This document shows positions 12,369 through 24,597 of a stretch of DNA of 64,000 nt, piece by piece (position 1 is the stretch's first letter; every line of letters starts with the position of its first letter). This DNA is from Aquarana catesbeiana (lineage: Eukaryota > Chordata > Amphibia > Anura > Ranidae), in the NCBI RefSeq assembly GCF_042186555.1, contig NC_133328.1, positions 62,899,685 to 62,963,684 of the forward strand, in the 5' to 3' direction. Below the pieces are notes generated by a model. That model was not told the origin of the DNA, searched no databases, and was given only the letters and a program-made list of their open reading frames with translations. Both the position numbers and the translations under genes were made by a program.

Positions 12369-13260
12369 GTGTATTTTTTCCTGAAAATTTGGGTTTTAGA
12401 AATCAATACGCAAATATCCTGTGACAGAAAAAAATGCATCAACCACCATATTATTCTCCAAGGCCTCTGCTTTCAATATTCAAATTCAATTCAAATTTCG
12501 AATATATAATGTTTGGCGGTTTTAAGAAATTTCCTAGCAAAATAATGCTGATTTTTACATGTATGTGAAAAATGTCAAAATTGGCCTGGGCGGCAAGTGG
12601 TTAAAAATGCTGATATAAGTACTGGAAGACTGTCTTTTTTAAGTTTCTCCTGCATACCTGAGCCCAAATGTAGGGGTTATTTACTAAAGATAAAGATGTT
12701 TCAAACATTCAGTCATGGCCCGGAATATATTAAAAATATAGATTTTTTTTAGAAATTGTGAGTGTTTAAAATATATGTTTTTATTTATGTTTTTTACTTG
12801 TTTTGTTGGAGGGATGGAGTTCAGTTTTTAAAACCACTTCTAATATTGCGTCTAGTATTATGATTGCTGCCATCATTGGTTTAATTTTAGAAATGTGTCA
12901 AGTATTTTATATGTCTTATTTTCCACAAAAAAATATATCAATACATAAACACTAAATTCCATACATTAAAATACTCTTGAGTATAGAGTTTATGTATTTT
13001 TTTTTTTTCGGATTAAGATTGATAAATTGTTATTGATTAGCGCTACATATTAATTCTGTTATGATTTATGGGGGATACTTTAATGTAGCTGCATTTAATT
13101 TTTGGAGGGTTTTGTAGCACTTTCTTTTTAACATCCAGAAGTGCAGCTTAAGGAAGGTCTTGTAAAATATCTCAGTATAGTATACAGTAAACACATATAA
13201 TATGATTTAAAAAAATCTAAATCAGGTGCAAGTATCAGTTTTGTGCCTACATAATCTTAC

Positions 13261-13382
13261 CTTACACATGATATAATGGAAAAGAATATGGCGATAAAAT
13301 ATGTGATTGAATACAGAGGAATCACAGTTTTTGTTGTCCCTTCAAACTCCTGTTGTCGTGATATTGATGAAAAGTAAGATGT
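13261..13382 (-). CDS. ptchd3: PTCHD3-like gene, exon 2 (122 bp, residues about 252-292)
   Basis: Acceptor ctctag ends at 13383 and donor GTAAGA starts at 13260. Exon 1 ends in phase 0. This exon reads in frame as a short patched-family segment containing SRQQEFEG and TKTVIPLYSITYF, the start of the TM2/SSD region, and ends in TGT-GTA-AG, leaving two bases for exon 3. It contains no ATG-initiated frame of useful length. I found it through the splice sites and the family's conserved sequence. Confidence 0.9.
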
Positions 13383-14769
13383 CTAGAGTAACAAAACAAA
13401 TGATTTTTACTAAGAACAATTACAATCAAATCATGTGGCAGCAGCTTTGTCATTCACTACAGGACACATTGGTGCAAATTGTTTAACTTATTGTATGTCT
13501 TTGCAACAAACCATACACAAAGAACATAAATCTTTAGTGATCAGGTTTATATATCCTAAAGTATTTTTTTAACATTTGTTTCACTTTTAGTTTTTATTTA
13601 AATTATTTAATTATTTTTAGAATATTGGTTAAAAACTTTAACAAAAAAAAACTAGACTAAGCAAATCTCTGAAAAAAATGGAAAAACAATCTACATTTGG
13701 CCAAAACTAAGCAAATCTCAAAAAAATTGCAAAAACAACCTACATTTGGACAAATTTAAAGTACAACTCCAATTCTTTTTGACAGCAATTTTTTGAATTC
13801 CTCTTTAACCTAGCACCCCCACCCCAAAGTAATTTTCTTCCCTTCCCTACTAGATTTTTCTAGTTCTTCGGGGTCGACTCGATCAACAGCAGCATCACCA
13901 CTTTCTGTAACCCCAGTCTGTTATGGAAAAACCTTCTGGGGTGCGTCATCTCGCTGGCATGAGCGCAGTGTACTACTGTACTGAGCATAGCTCACACTCC
14001 ACCATGTGATGTCTGTTCTCTGCAAGAGGAAGTACCTCTTATGTCATCAAACTGGCCAGTAGACCCTTGAAAAAGAATTATATATACTGTATATATATCT
14101 AGTCGTTGTTAAAAGCTGTAGTTAATGGTTTTAAGCTTTGTCTAACAACTGAGGTAGCCTTGATTTGAAGTATAATATTAAAGAATAAGAGTAACACACA
14201 TTGAGGTTGATTCACTAGGGGCAAATATATACGCAAGTTGATTTACTAAAACTGGATAGTGCAAAATCTGGTGCAGCTGTGCATGGTAGCCAATTAGTTT
14301 CTGACTTCTTGTTTAATTAAGCTTTGGTTAAAAAAAAAACCTGGAAGCTGATTGGCTTCAATGCTCAGCTGCACCAGATTTTGCACTCTCCGGTTTTAGT
14401 AAATCAACCCCACAGTGCACTGCAAGCTCTGCTGGTTTCTATCATTTAATCATGTACAAACAAAAACACTATTTTTTATTTACCTTGCATGTGATTGAGT
14501 ATTCTTTGCAAAGTGAAGTTGTACCTCATTTACTAAGCTCTGGAGCAAGTGCACTTGCAATGCACAGTATGTTTGCCTTTAGGAAATTAACCCCATTATC
14601 TTTTTTAGAATAAAAAATCCCCTGGACACAATTAGGTATTTGAATTGAACACCAGTTCACTTCACCGCACTTTCAAAAAACCATCTATCTAATCTGTCCA
14701 TCTGTCCGTCCTTCCATCTTTTCAAAGTAAAAATAAAGAGAACAAAAATGACAAAACCATTTTCCTTAC
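13383..14769. other. Intron 1 of the PTCHD3-like gene (1.4 kb)
   Basis: AT-rich sequence with one small foldback (14237-14408). Two near-repeats of 'aaaactaagcaaatctc' lie around 13650-13720. Nothing coding is recognised. Confidence 0.85.
14237..14408. mobile_element. Small foldback MITE in intron 1
   Basis: The left end gttgatttactaaaactgg and the right end (ccggttttagtaaatcaac) are inverted copies. The arms continue through 'gtgcaaaatctggtgcagctg' on the left and its complement near 14373-14395. About 170 bp, non-coding. Confidence 0.8.
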
Positions 14770-15522
14770 CTGTACGGTCTTCAGTTGCAGCATTTCTATA
14801 TTCAGAGACACATGTTTGATAAAGTGTTCAATCCATTGCAGGCTTCTTTCTCTGTCTTGCTGGTTGTCTTCTCTCAGATAATACACTAACCTTACTGCTT
14901 TTGCCCTCTGTACAGTGTTGTTGGGGTTCAGTGTCACCCCACCCAAGTATGTTCCCAGGAATGTTGTCCTCTCAAACATGGGGTAACTAATATGTATTGT
15001 CTCTATCAGGTCTACATTACTTTGTACTTTGGATAAGAGTGGGTTGATTGCCACACATTTCCCCCCCATATCTTTTGCACAGAGCTGCTGGAAATTCAAG
15101 ATCACATTAGCATTCTGTTCCTTTAATGTGACACTAAGATTCTGCACCATCGCATCCAGCTTAACAAGCTCTCTGAATGAATCAACATTGATAATATTAT
15201 CAGACATGCTGACAGCAATGAGAGAGACAAAAGAGCCTTCTGTATAGAGTCTCTGTGCAGAGAAATGCCCGGAGTCGTTGGTTGGGAAATGTGTCCTCAC
15301 AAATTCTCTCTCAGATTTAGCTGGACCTCCTATTGGGGTGAACTCATTTTCTATGTCATTAGCCTGCCTTTGGGGTAAAAAGTAAAAGCCAGCTCCCAGA
15401 CCAGCAGATATGACCATGGGAATAAAGAGGAACCACCAGGGGTACCTGCCCACCACTTTCCCCAGCTTGTAGAATACAAGAGAGAGAGGTCTCTGTATAC
15501 AGTCTGTCCGACAACCAGTCAT
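14770..15522 (-). CDS. ptchd3: PTCHD3-like gene, exon 1 (residues 1-251)
   Basis: Start ATG at 15522-15520 in the context AAGAATGA (A at -3). The donor CAG|GTAAGG has its last exon base at 14770. The peptide opens with MTGCRTDCIQRPLS, a cytoplasmic N-terminus found in frog and fish PTCHD3-like proteins as I recall them. TM1 follows at about residues 28-50 (WWFLFIPMVISAGLGAGFYF), then the first large extracellular loop with ERTTFLGTYLGG near residue 188. The loop contains N-x-S/T sites and cysteines. The next exon continues it in phase 0. The deduced four-exon product is 889 residues. An additional upstream non-coding exon cannot be excluded. Confidence 0.93.
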
Positions 15523-15884
15523 TCTTCACCCTGCCGTAAGCTACTGAATGATACAGACTTAGAGGAAAGCAAATAAGACAGTAGCAGTGGTATGACTAGC
15601 ACTGGAATGCCTTGTGCAGAACAATGACTTTATTGACTTTTTGTTGATATAGTTACTAGTAGCTTAATTAAATCAACTGACCTTTTTACCTCTACTCCAA
15701 AGAATTTACTGTCATTTACAGTACAACAAATAGCACAATAATTGATTTTCTAATTTTTAGCTGTTACTGTATAATTTAACCACGTTAGCTCTTGCAGCTG
15801 TATACTACTTATAGATCAGAACAATATTTACATGTGTTATGGTGATACTATACGTAAAAAGAGATATCTTTTGTGCAATTAGTC
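15523..15884. other. Upstream flank of the PTCHD3-like gene
   Basis: AT-rich sequence. The 5' UTR and promoter of the minus-strand gene should lie here, but I see no convincing TATA box or CpG-rich segment. Confidence 0.5.
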
Positions 15885-16445
15885 ACTTGCTGACCACCTA
15901 CCACAGATTTACTGCGGCAGGTCAGCTTTATTGCGTTAAACAATGTACCTGTATGTCATTTCGTGCAATAGACACTGGGGGGGGGCGCGCTCGTGCTGCC
16001 GGAGGCACGATCGTGCGCTGATTGGACACAGGGGATGCCAACCGGTGGGTCCGGTGGACACGTTGTACTCCGGCCAAACGCAATCATTTCCCAGATAACA
16101 AGGCAGATAGCCGTTCTGACAGGGTAGAAGATAGAGATCAGTGTTCCTGCTGAGCAGTAACACCAATCTCTGCCTTCATCCAGTCAGAGCAACCCCACAC
16201 AGTTAGCAAGCACCAGCTAGGCACAGATTTAACTCTTTGATAGCCCCTGATGTTAACCCCCTTCCTTGCCAGTGTCATTAGTACAGTAACAGTGCATATT
16301 TTTAGCACTGATCACTGTAATAATGTCATTGGTTCCCAAAAAAGTGTCAGTTAGGTGTCTGATTTGTCCGCCGCAATCTCGCAGTCCTGGTAAAAATTCG
16401 CTGATCGCCGCCATTACTTTAAAAAAAAATTAAAATAAAGAAAGA
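15885..16445 (-). repeat. Diverged copy of the ranid-type repeat
   Basis: Shares with 11390-12368 the order 'cttgctgacca...', 'ttaacccccttccttgccagt', 'gcactgatcactgtaat', 'gtctgatttgtccgccgcaat'. More diverged and truncated at its right side. Non-coding. Confidence 0.6.
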
Positions 16446-17560
16446 TGCCATAAAAATATCCCATTTGTAGACACAAAGAACCTGGGACACTGTGGGGTAA
16501 TGACATCACAAGGGGCGTGGCATCTAACTTACATCATCAGGTGGCCCCACCCCATGCCAATATGTCATTGCACGCGGCGGACCCAGCATTACACCTGGAG
16601 ATCGCGTCGAGTCAACATCGGAAGAAGAACAGAGGGAGAAGACCCAGCAAAAAAGCAGAAGATAGCGGAGAGAGGGGAGAAGAACCGGAGAGGGGAAAAG
16701 ACCCAGCAAAAGAGCAGAAGACCCAACAAAAAGAGCAGAAGATAGCGGGGAGAAGAACTGGGGCTGCTTTAATTAAATATTTTAAAAACCTGTGTAGTGT
16801 TTTTATTTTTGACACTTTTTTTATTTAGGTGAATGGGTATAGGTACGATGTACCCCATACTCATTCACCTAGGGTGGGGGGCGGTGACCTGGGGGGCCCC
16901 TTGTTAAAGGGGGCTTCCAGATCACGATAAGTCCCCACCCGCAGACCTCGACAACCACCGGGCAAGGTTTGTTGGGAAGAGGCCAGGAGGACGAGCGAGC
17001 TCCCCCTTTCCTGAACTGTCGGGCTGCGTGCTCGGATAAGGGTCTGGTATGGATCTTGGGGGGAACCTCACGCAAAATTTTGTCCCCTTTAAGATTCTCA
17101 GCACACAAGTCGCACCGCAAGTCGGAGCATCTTGCTCCGACTTCTGGTGGGACTTCTATTCAAATCAATGGGCTCCCATAGGGAACCATTGATTTTGAAT
17201 AGAGACAGAGAAACGCGGGACGGTGCATAATGCTGTGTATACAGCGTTAAGCCCCGTTAAATCGCGCTTAACACCTTTTACCGGCGTCCGGCGTTATTAC
17301 AGCTCTAGCGCTGGAGTCTCAGAATGCACTGGTCCTGGTTTTTTTTTTGGAGCTTAAAAACGCCTATGCCACTTACAGCTCAAAAACACCATGGTGGGCA
17401 TGAGGCTATAGGCTAACATGGAGAGGCATTTTTTAAGCTGCAAAAAACACTCAAAAAAGTGGCTGTAAAACGTCCGTGGGCATGAGACCTAACAATTGTG
17501 CAGCGCTAGTGGAAAAAATTCTACAGAAATCAATAACTATTAGTGCTCATAAATCTATTA
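16446..17560. repeat. Mosaic of dispersed repeats, non-coding
   Basis: Contains a purine-rich segment of repeated 'agcagaag' (16655-16745), a hairpin 'ggtgaatgggtatagg...actcattcacc' (16829-16870), a GC-rich 'cccttgttaaagggggctt' stretch (16898), and an inverted pair around 'attcaaatcaatgggctccc' (17155-17200). I do not recognise any gene. Confidence 0.5.
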
Positions 17561-18091
17561 ACAGAAATAATAATCATATATATGGTAATAATGTCCGTGA
17601 AAAGAGTCCACATAGTGCAAAAACTGAAAACCTGTGATTATATGTGATAAAACTAGATCTAATAGGAAAATTATAGTCCTTTAAGACATGAATAAATGTA
17701 AAAGACAGCCACCACCAATTGCAGGAAGGCTTACCGGAACAAATGGACCCAAATGAACATATGGCCAATGAGTTGCCAAAGCTTGTGGTGTAAACACCAG
17801 AGGATGGATCATCTGCACGTATGGTTTATGCCAAGGTGGGAGATGCTTCTATATACTGAAAAAGGGCTCTGACCGGGCTCCGCTTAGAAAGACCGGTGTC
17901 CACAAGTTTCGGTGGGATGTGTCTTTAACCTTGTAACGTGCAGTATGACCGATAAGGAAACAGAAAACACCACATAGTGTAAACCCATAGATATACTGAG
18001 TTTAATGTAAAAAAATTGGGAACAATCACATTTGGGAAGAGTAAAACAAGCACTTGTAATCATGAATAAAAGCAACGCAATGACATCATTC
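17561..18091. repeat. Probable dispersed repeat related to the fold-back family
   Basis: Includes 'cacatagtgtaaaccc' near 17970, resembling 'cacatagtgtaaatcc' at 4047 in the palindrome arm. AT-rich, non-coding. Confidence 0.4.
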
Positions 18092-18099
18092 ATTTAAGG
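18092..18099. repeat. Left target-site duplication of the SPIN-like hAT
   Basis: ATTTAAGG. The right counterpart ATCTAAGG lies at 19062-19069 and differs at one base. Confidence 0.8.
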
Positions 18100-19061
18100 C
18101 AGTGGTTCTCAACCTTTCTAGTGCCGTGACCCCTTGATAAAATTTCCCAAGTTGTGGGGACCCCTAACAGTAAAATTATTTTCATTGGTCATTTCATTGC
18201 TGTAATTTTGCAACTGTTATGAATCGAAATATAAATATCTGATATGCAGGATGTATTTTCAAACTTACAAATTTTACATCTTAAAGCGTAGTGATTAATC
18301 ACAAAAACAATCTATAATATACAGCGCAAAATATTCATTTAAAATTAACATATAAGTTACAAATTAATAAAATGCCCCACCGAGAGACAGGGTAAGTGCC
18401 AGGCACACAGCGGGTGGGCGGGGGGGTCACAGTGGGAGTATTGATATGGCATGGGGGCAGCATTTGATGTTACAGTGGGAGCGTTTGATATGGCACAGTG
18501 GCGGAGCTTGATGGGCACAGTGGCGGCGCTTGATGGGCACAGTGGTGGCGCTTGATGGCACAGTGACGGCGCTTGATGGCACAGTGGCGGCGCTTGATGG
18601 CACAGTGGCGGCGTTTGATGGCACAGTGGCTGCATTTGATGGCACAGTGGCTGCATTTGATGTACAAAAATGATTTTATTAATTAGTATCTCTGACTTAC
18701 CAAAGTCACTGGTGTTCCGTCAGAATCTGCAAGTAGTCTGTGTTAACCAGAAGTGACGTTTCGTTGCCGCCATCTTGGTAGACTCGTGCTCAGCAAGCGG
18801 ACTTCAGTGGGTGTAAAAAGATGTCTGCTTGCCAACTTCTAAGTGTAGCCTTACTGCGGACGAGAGTACCAAGATGGCGGTGACGAAACGTCACTTCTGT
18901 GCGGTCTCTCCTCTACCGGAAGTGACATCTCGCTGGCCGAGACGGACAGACTCCGGCATAACACAGTAACTTCGGGTCCGTCTCGGCCAGCATTAGCGAC
19001 CCCCTGGCAAATCGGCAATCGACCCCGCAGGGGGTCACGACCCCCAGGTTGAGAACCGCTG
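18100..19061. mobile_element. SPIN/Charlie-like non-autonomous hAT transposon
   Basis: The terminal repeats CAGTGGTTCTCAACC (18100) and GGTTGAGAACCGCTG (ending 19061) with an 8-bp target duplication define a hAT element. The left 230 bp (including gccgtgacccctt, ctgatatgcaggatgtatttt and 'gtgattaatcacaaaaacaa') closely resembles the SPIN elements I know from other tetrapods. The middle is unlike SPIN: a GC-rich minisatellite and a hairpin around 'gacgtttcgttgccgccatc' (18750) paired with 18870-18900. No transposase. Family naming is from memory; hAT class is directly supported. Confidence 0.85.
18431..18666. repeat. Minisatellite within the SPIN-like element (about 21-bp unit)
   Basis: About ten imperfect copies of ggcacagtggcggcgcttgat. 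Open frames on the minus strand rich in PLCHQ or ATVPS are translations of this repeat, not genes. Confidence 0.9.
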
Positions 19062-19123
19062 ATCTAAGGAGACATCATCTGGGGTCGTCAGTGCGATATA
19101 TTTCTTACATAATCATGCACTTG

Positions 19124-19985
19124 TACAGCTATAGCCAAAATGACACCAAAATAATTTTGACAAAGTCTGCCAGTGTTGCTTCAGTGTTTTTAGATCTTTT
19201 TGTGTCAAATGTATCTGGTATACATGATCTGGCATTTGCGTCAGATCATTCTATCTGGTAAAGCATTCCATAAGTGTCAAATGCTTTTATTGACAAGTTA
19301 ATGCAAAGAGTCAATATTTGCAGTGTTGACTTGAGTTGATACGTCTTTCTCAAGACCTCTGCTGCAATTCGCCCTGGGCCTGACATGGCATGTTGTCATT
19401 GTCAATCAACCTCTGCGCCACATCCTGATTCCTGACTGATCTGGCACAGGCACTAGCAATGGCACTGCCCATTCTTGCATAATCAATGCTTGCAGCTTGT
19501 CAGAATTTGTGGGGTTTTTTTGGTTCACTCACCAGCCTCTTGAGGTCGAATTGACCATGACCACCACAAATTCTTAATGCGATTAAAGGTCTGAGTAGTT
19601 TCTTGGCCATGGACCCAAAATGTACATTTTTTGTTCCCACTTCCCCAAACCACTTAGTTATCACTTTTGTCTTATGGTAAGGAGCTCCATCATGCTCAAA
19701 AAGGCATAGTTGTTCATCACCAAACTGTTCTTGGATAGTTGGGGGGGAGGTTGTTCTTGGAGCCTGAGGATGTTTTTGTACCAGTTATTCATCGCTATGT
19801 TCTTAGGCAAAATTGTGAGTAGGCCCACCACTCCCTTGGCCAAGAAGCAGCCAACCGCACACATGAATGATCTCAGGATGCTTTACTGTTGGCATGCCAG
19901 TCACGCAAAGAGTTCTTATTTTTTGGGTTTTGTTTGGTATTCTTACGCTATCCTTTTGTCAAAATAGCAATATTCTGGAGGAAAC
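19124..19985 (-). pseudogene. Tc1/mariner transposase relic
   Basis: On the minus strand, frame-broken pieces match the C-terminal half of a Tc1-type DDE transposase: MPTVKHPE (about 19880), LPKNIAMNNWYKNIL (about 19780), EHDGAPYHKTKVITKWFGE (about 19650-19700, holding the second catalytic Asp in HDGAP), and DVAQRLID (about 19410). It is followed by a Tc1-like tail ('ttgactctttgcattaactt', 'gtcaataaaagcatttgaca'). The element end ttttggctatagctgta at 19124 resembles Tc1 termini ending in ...GGCCACGACTGTA. Multiple frameshifts and stops. The other end is missing. Confidence 0.8.
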
Positions 19986-20979
19986 GGTTTTACTTAAATA
20001 AAGACATTATATAACGACTAAATCTGTGTCTGTAGTGCATGGTCAAACTTAACCATTAATAACAACAACATATTCGATTTTTCACTCCACTGGACTCCAG
20101 CAGTAGTATATAGTGAGTTTGGAAATTGTAGAGAAATGCTTAAATAATGCATTACAATTTAACTACACCCATTAGATTTTAGACAACTAAAATGAGTTTT
20201 AGTCAACTAAAATGTACTGAAGATTTAGTCGACTAAATACAATTAAACTAAAACACTTGCAGAGGACTAAAATAGGACTAAAACTAAAATGCCATTTTAG
20301 TCCTAAGACTAAAACTAAATCAAAATTTGGTGCCAAAATTAACACTGGTTTAAAGGCTAAGTTCACGCTACTGGGATGTGATTTTGATACGATTTTCAGT
20401 GTGATTATGTAGTGAAACTTTGATGTGACTTAAATGTGGTTAGCATACTCTCTGGAGCCAAATCACACTGAAATTGCACCAAAGTAGCGCAGGAACCTTT
20501 TCCAAAATCTCACCACACAGAGTTGCATTATTGTGAATAGGCACCATTGAAAATAATGCGATTTCCTTTGTCATGTGATTCTGTGCAACTCAAGTCACAT
20601 CAGAAATAAGCAGGGACTGGCTGAGATGCAAAACATCTATGGGCAGGCTGATTGTACCCACCAATCGACTTGGGTGCAAGCAGCATGCCGGATTTTTAGC
20701 ATGTGATTATTGCCAGTGGCTACAGCCCTGCAGTGATGGCTCCCTGCACCCCCAATCTGGGAGAACGCAATAGCTCCGCAGGAGGGCTTCCCCATCAACA
20801 CTGATTATGTTGATAGGGGAATCGAGCGATTTTGAGCGATTTCCTGTGGTTGCAGGAAATAAATTTGCATGATCTATGGCCGGCTTTAAGGGATTCTTTT
20901 GCTGTTTCCTGCTTTAGCCAAGCACAGGCTTCATGTTAAGAACTCATGGCCAATATTCCTAAGCCTGATAAGAGGGCTG
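19986..20979. repeat. Intergenic mosaic of small repeats
   Basis: Holds a low-complexity segment of repeated 'actaaaa' motifs (20165-20340) that looks like one end of a common vertebrate DNA transposon ending '..ccaaaattaacactgg', a foldback-like segment (20350-20610), and from 20811 the duplicated PTCHD3 3' flank. No gene recognised. Confidence 0.5.
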
Positions 20980-21750
20980 TAACCTCCCAGGCGGTTTTTC
21001 CGAATGTGGCTTGGGGTTAAATTTCAGCACCATTAGCGGTAACCCCGAGCCACACTCGGGATTACATCTCAGGATCCTGGTGCAGTGTACTTACCTTGTC
21101 CCCAGGATCCTCCGATGTCCCCCCGCGGTGTCTGCGGGCTCTGTCCACCGGCCCAATGTCCTGTGTGCCGGGCTCCGTTCCCTGCGAGCGTCGCAATGCA
21201 CGGGGCGGAGCCTGGCGGCAAATTCAAAAAAGTGAAAATTCATAACACATACAGTACAATGTAATCTTACAGATTACATTACTGTATGAGATCATTTCAC
21301 ATCCCTTTTGTCCCCAGTGCTTTGTCCAATGCCCTGCATGCAGTTTTATATAATATATACTGTTCTTTCTGCCTGGAAACTGGAGATTGTCCATAGCAAC
21401 CAAGAATTGTCCCTTTACATCAAAAGTGGTTTTAGACCAGCTAGAAAACAGTGATAGTAAATTAGAACTCTTGCAGAATTGAGCGATAGTGAATCGTGGG
21501 GAAATGTATTTTATTATTATTATATTATAATTTTTTATAATTATTTATATTTATTTATTATATTATAATTTATGATTTTGTGTTTCAAACTTCATCATAC
21601 CTGGGATATCTACTAGACTCTTGGCGAACAGATTTAAGTGTGTTATTACTAAGAATTGCAGACCTACAATATAAAACGAATTTCTATGCAAAATAATTGT
21701 ACCGATTTGAGCCGCAAAAATCTGAAATAATCATAACGTAAGGGAGGTTA
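20980..21750. mobile_element. MITE with TAACCTCCC termini
   Basis: The left end taacctcccaggcgg and right end gggaggtta are inverted. Inner hairpins include 'gtaatcttacagattacat' (21261-21280). Non-coding. The family is one I associate with ranid genomes. It sits within the duplicated flank of copy B and is absent from copy A (between positions 66 and 67). Confidence 0.65.
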
Positions 21751-22258
21751 ACTTACTATATAGCTAGAATAGACAGATAAGCTGTGACAAACAGATAAGA
21801 TATGTGAAGCAGTACTGATTATGATTCAAATACCTTAATTAGGCTTTTGTTTGTGTGCTGGCCTGTTTGTGTGCTGCTGGCCTGGTTGACTAAAGTAAAC
21901 CAATTAAGTGTCCTATTCATGGTGATCACCACACAGTTATTTTAATAATAATATCTAATACAACTGTGGATGACATAAATCTTTTTAAAACCATCAAAAT
22001 GTTTTTGAGAATTTGATATTTGGTATGGTATTAAATATCATTAGTCTGGCAATGTGAAGAATTAAATAAAATGTATTTTGCCTGCTGACAAGTAATGTGG
22101 AAAGTTTGATATAGGATAACATTAATTGCACACTTCCTGAGAATTTGTGTGATCATTTGAATACAGTACTCTAAAAATTACCTGCAATATAGACTCTTTT
22201 AATTCAAAATAAAATGTAATCTTTTAAATTGACATAAAAACTTTAGTATCAAAATAAA

Positions 22259-24308
22259 TTATGGACAGTCAGGGTCAGGAAAGAATGCACCATTCATATA
22301 GCTATGTGTCATAACATGTTTTTTGGTTTCATCAAATTAATTTTGTGGAACATTGTTCATTTGTGACAAATTTATTTTCTTCACATTGTTTGTTTTTTGC
22401 CAAAAGTTCCAAACAATGCTAACAGCACTGGAAGAACAACCAGTCCATGGAGCATTCCAAAGGCGATAACAAGGAATATGATCTTGAAAAATGTTCTGAA
22501 GATGTAACTCTCTGAGGTGGAGAGTACCATGAGACCCAGGATGGTGGAGAGACCTTCCTGTACTATAGGATAGCCAAGAGAATGCAATGCTTCAATCATC
22601 CTCTCATTTGCTGTGAGTTTCTTGTTTGAGGCGTATGAGAACCCAATACAAATAACAAGGTTGAGCATGGATATGGAATTTAAGTTAACATCCCACAAAG
22701 TCATGAATGCAGCGTCCCCTACAATAATAGATGCTATTGCAAATGTCACCCAGAGGGAACACAGAGGGTTTGGAATTAGCAGTAATGAAATAACAAGCAT
22801 AACAATAGCAGCTACAGCAACATTTTGAATTGTATTCTGGATGATTACAGCATATTGATCAAAGTATATAAATGCCGGATGGTACATGTCACGGAACGTC
22901 CCACACTCCGCTTGAGTGCTTCCGTCATATACCACTTCCTCCCAGTCTGTATACAGATATCCCAACCTCTCTGAGCACAAAACAAGGCGACACTTGCTTG
23001 TTGCTACCAAGAACTGTTTATTATGAATCAAAGTTACAAGACTTTATGTGCTGTTGGAACCTCCTCTAACAATACAACTGTAACTTAATTAACATGAGCT
23101 AATTATCTAATCCTTTATACAGCCTAGGTGACTGAGACATGACCTTTCGCCCAGACTTGTGGTCACCGAGCTTCACACAGTTAATTAACACAAACAACAA
23201 TGGGTGAAAAGACTCTTAGAGCCACACTAGACTTATTTACAATAAACACATTATAGCAGAATTGATGACATTAGCATTTAGCAGTATGAGTCCCAACGGT
23301 ATAAATCAGTCACCATTCTAATATGGCATATAAAGGGCTCCCAGAGTCTGTGTGTTTTTGGGGGGACATGGAGCTGAATCCAAAGTAACACCAACCCCAG
23401 GGTCCCCAGGCATACAGCTCACAGAGAGCACCATTCCCCCAAATGCTAGGGCCCATAATCAAAAGGCAACAGGCCCGCACCCAGTCCTCTCCAACAGCCT
23501 CTGTCCCAGCCAGGTCCATCACAGTACACAAAGACAGGGACCTCACAACTCTTTGCTGTGTCCCGAACCTGATTTAACATGTTTTTTTTTTTTTTTCATC
23601 TACGACAGAAGTGACATTCATAGTCTGGATGAAGAAATGGGAAGCTTTTATAGTTCCTTTTTCTTTTATATCCAGTTTAAGCAGTTCAGCAAACCTTACG
23701 TATGCTTTCAACCAGGACTCAGAGTGGTATTCACTGACATAGGGGGTTAATTTAAATGACTCTATACACTTGTCAATTTTATTACGGGTTTCTACATCCC
23801 CGTAAGAAACTTCCTGTGTTACCACAACCATAACTCTGGGACCATAGTCATCAAAATATAAATCTTCATAGTCGTAGAAAGAACGGACATAGGAGCTGTC
23901 AGTAGCCAAGTTACATAAATCAATTCCTTCCTGTACCTGAAAGCACCCGTATATGCTGCCAGCTAAGTATCCACCATATAGACCCATCACAATGATCTTA
24001 GTCCAAATGTTGGTTAGAAATGGACCATAATATTTCTGGAAGAAATTTGTCATGGGATGGTCAGTCTCCGTACCAGTGATTTCACTGAATGTTCCTCCAA
24101 CACGACAAGCATTATAGAAAGTGTAACGGCGGTCATCTTTTTGCTCTGACAAACTAACCAGTGCCTGTTACTCTCTTCTCTTCTCCCATTGAGGGCTAAA
24201 AATGCACCAAAACAAGTGAAGTTATATAGGAAGCAGAACAGTATAGCTGTTCCAGTATAAATACAGAAAGATTGCACCGACCCAAAAGAAGTCATAATTT
24301 CTATATAG
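22259..24308 (-). pseudogene. PTCHD3-like exon-4 pseudogene (duplicate copy)
   Basis: Closely similar to 314-1821 on the same strand but broken. Visible lesions: a 1-nt deletion near 22390 shifts the C-terminal frame; two in-frame deletions (6 and 24 nt) at 22630-22645 remove the TM10 acidic motif VDFSAH; a solo LTR (22887-23523) splits the exon; an expanded T-run lies at 23583-23597; about 60 nt are lost near 23658; and about 10 nt are lost near 24148. Homology stops at 24308 and resumes with the intron repeat at 24312, so the exon's splice acceptor and TM4 motif are gone. Exons 1-3 of this copy, if present, would be beyond the window's right end. Probably non-functional. Confidence 0.92.
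22887..23523 (-). mobile_element. Solo LTR inside the PTCHD3-like pseudogene
   Basis: 637 bp, TGTCACGG...CCATCACA on plus (TG..CA borders), flanked by a perfect 5-bp duplication GTACA (22882-22886 and 23524-23528). Excision in silico restores the sequence seen at 969-990 in the intact gene. It shares its left half with the LTRs at 46861 and 49350. Orientation is inferred from the full-length relative, which reads on the minus strand. Confidence 0.9.
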
Positions 24309-24597
24309 AAATGTAAAAAAGAGAGAGAGAGAAATAATTCCACAGTGCGCACTAAATTAATTTACAAATCTCCTAAATATTAACACAATGAAATGATCAA
24401 CATAAAACACCCATACATAATGAAAAGTGTCCATATGGCATATCCCCCCAAAAAATATGCTTCAACATATGCCAATTAATATGGTAATACAGTCCAATTT
24501 AAAGTGATGAAAAGATAGTGAAACTAAATCTTGTTGATCTACCAAAATCCTTCACCAAAGTGATGTGTGCCAATTCCACTCCCTTAAGAATAAAGCT

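Larger units (their letters stand above)
9981..13260. other. Intron 2 of the PTCHD3-like gene (3.3 kb)
   Basis: Contains ordinary AT-rich sequence at 9981-10840, a hairpin MITE at 10841-11232, a long TTAA-bordered repeat at 11390-12368, and AT-rich sequence with poly-T/poly-A runs at 12369-13260. No gene is recognised within it. Confidence 0.85.

Noticed and set aside
18357..18667. Open frames rich in PLCHQ / ATVPSS / HCAIK
   Set aside because: All three minus-strand frames are translations of the 21-bp minisatellite in the SPIN-like element.
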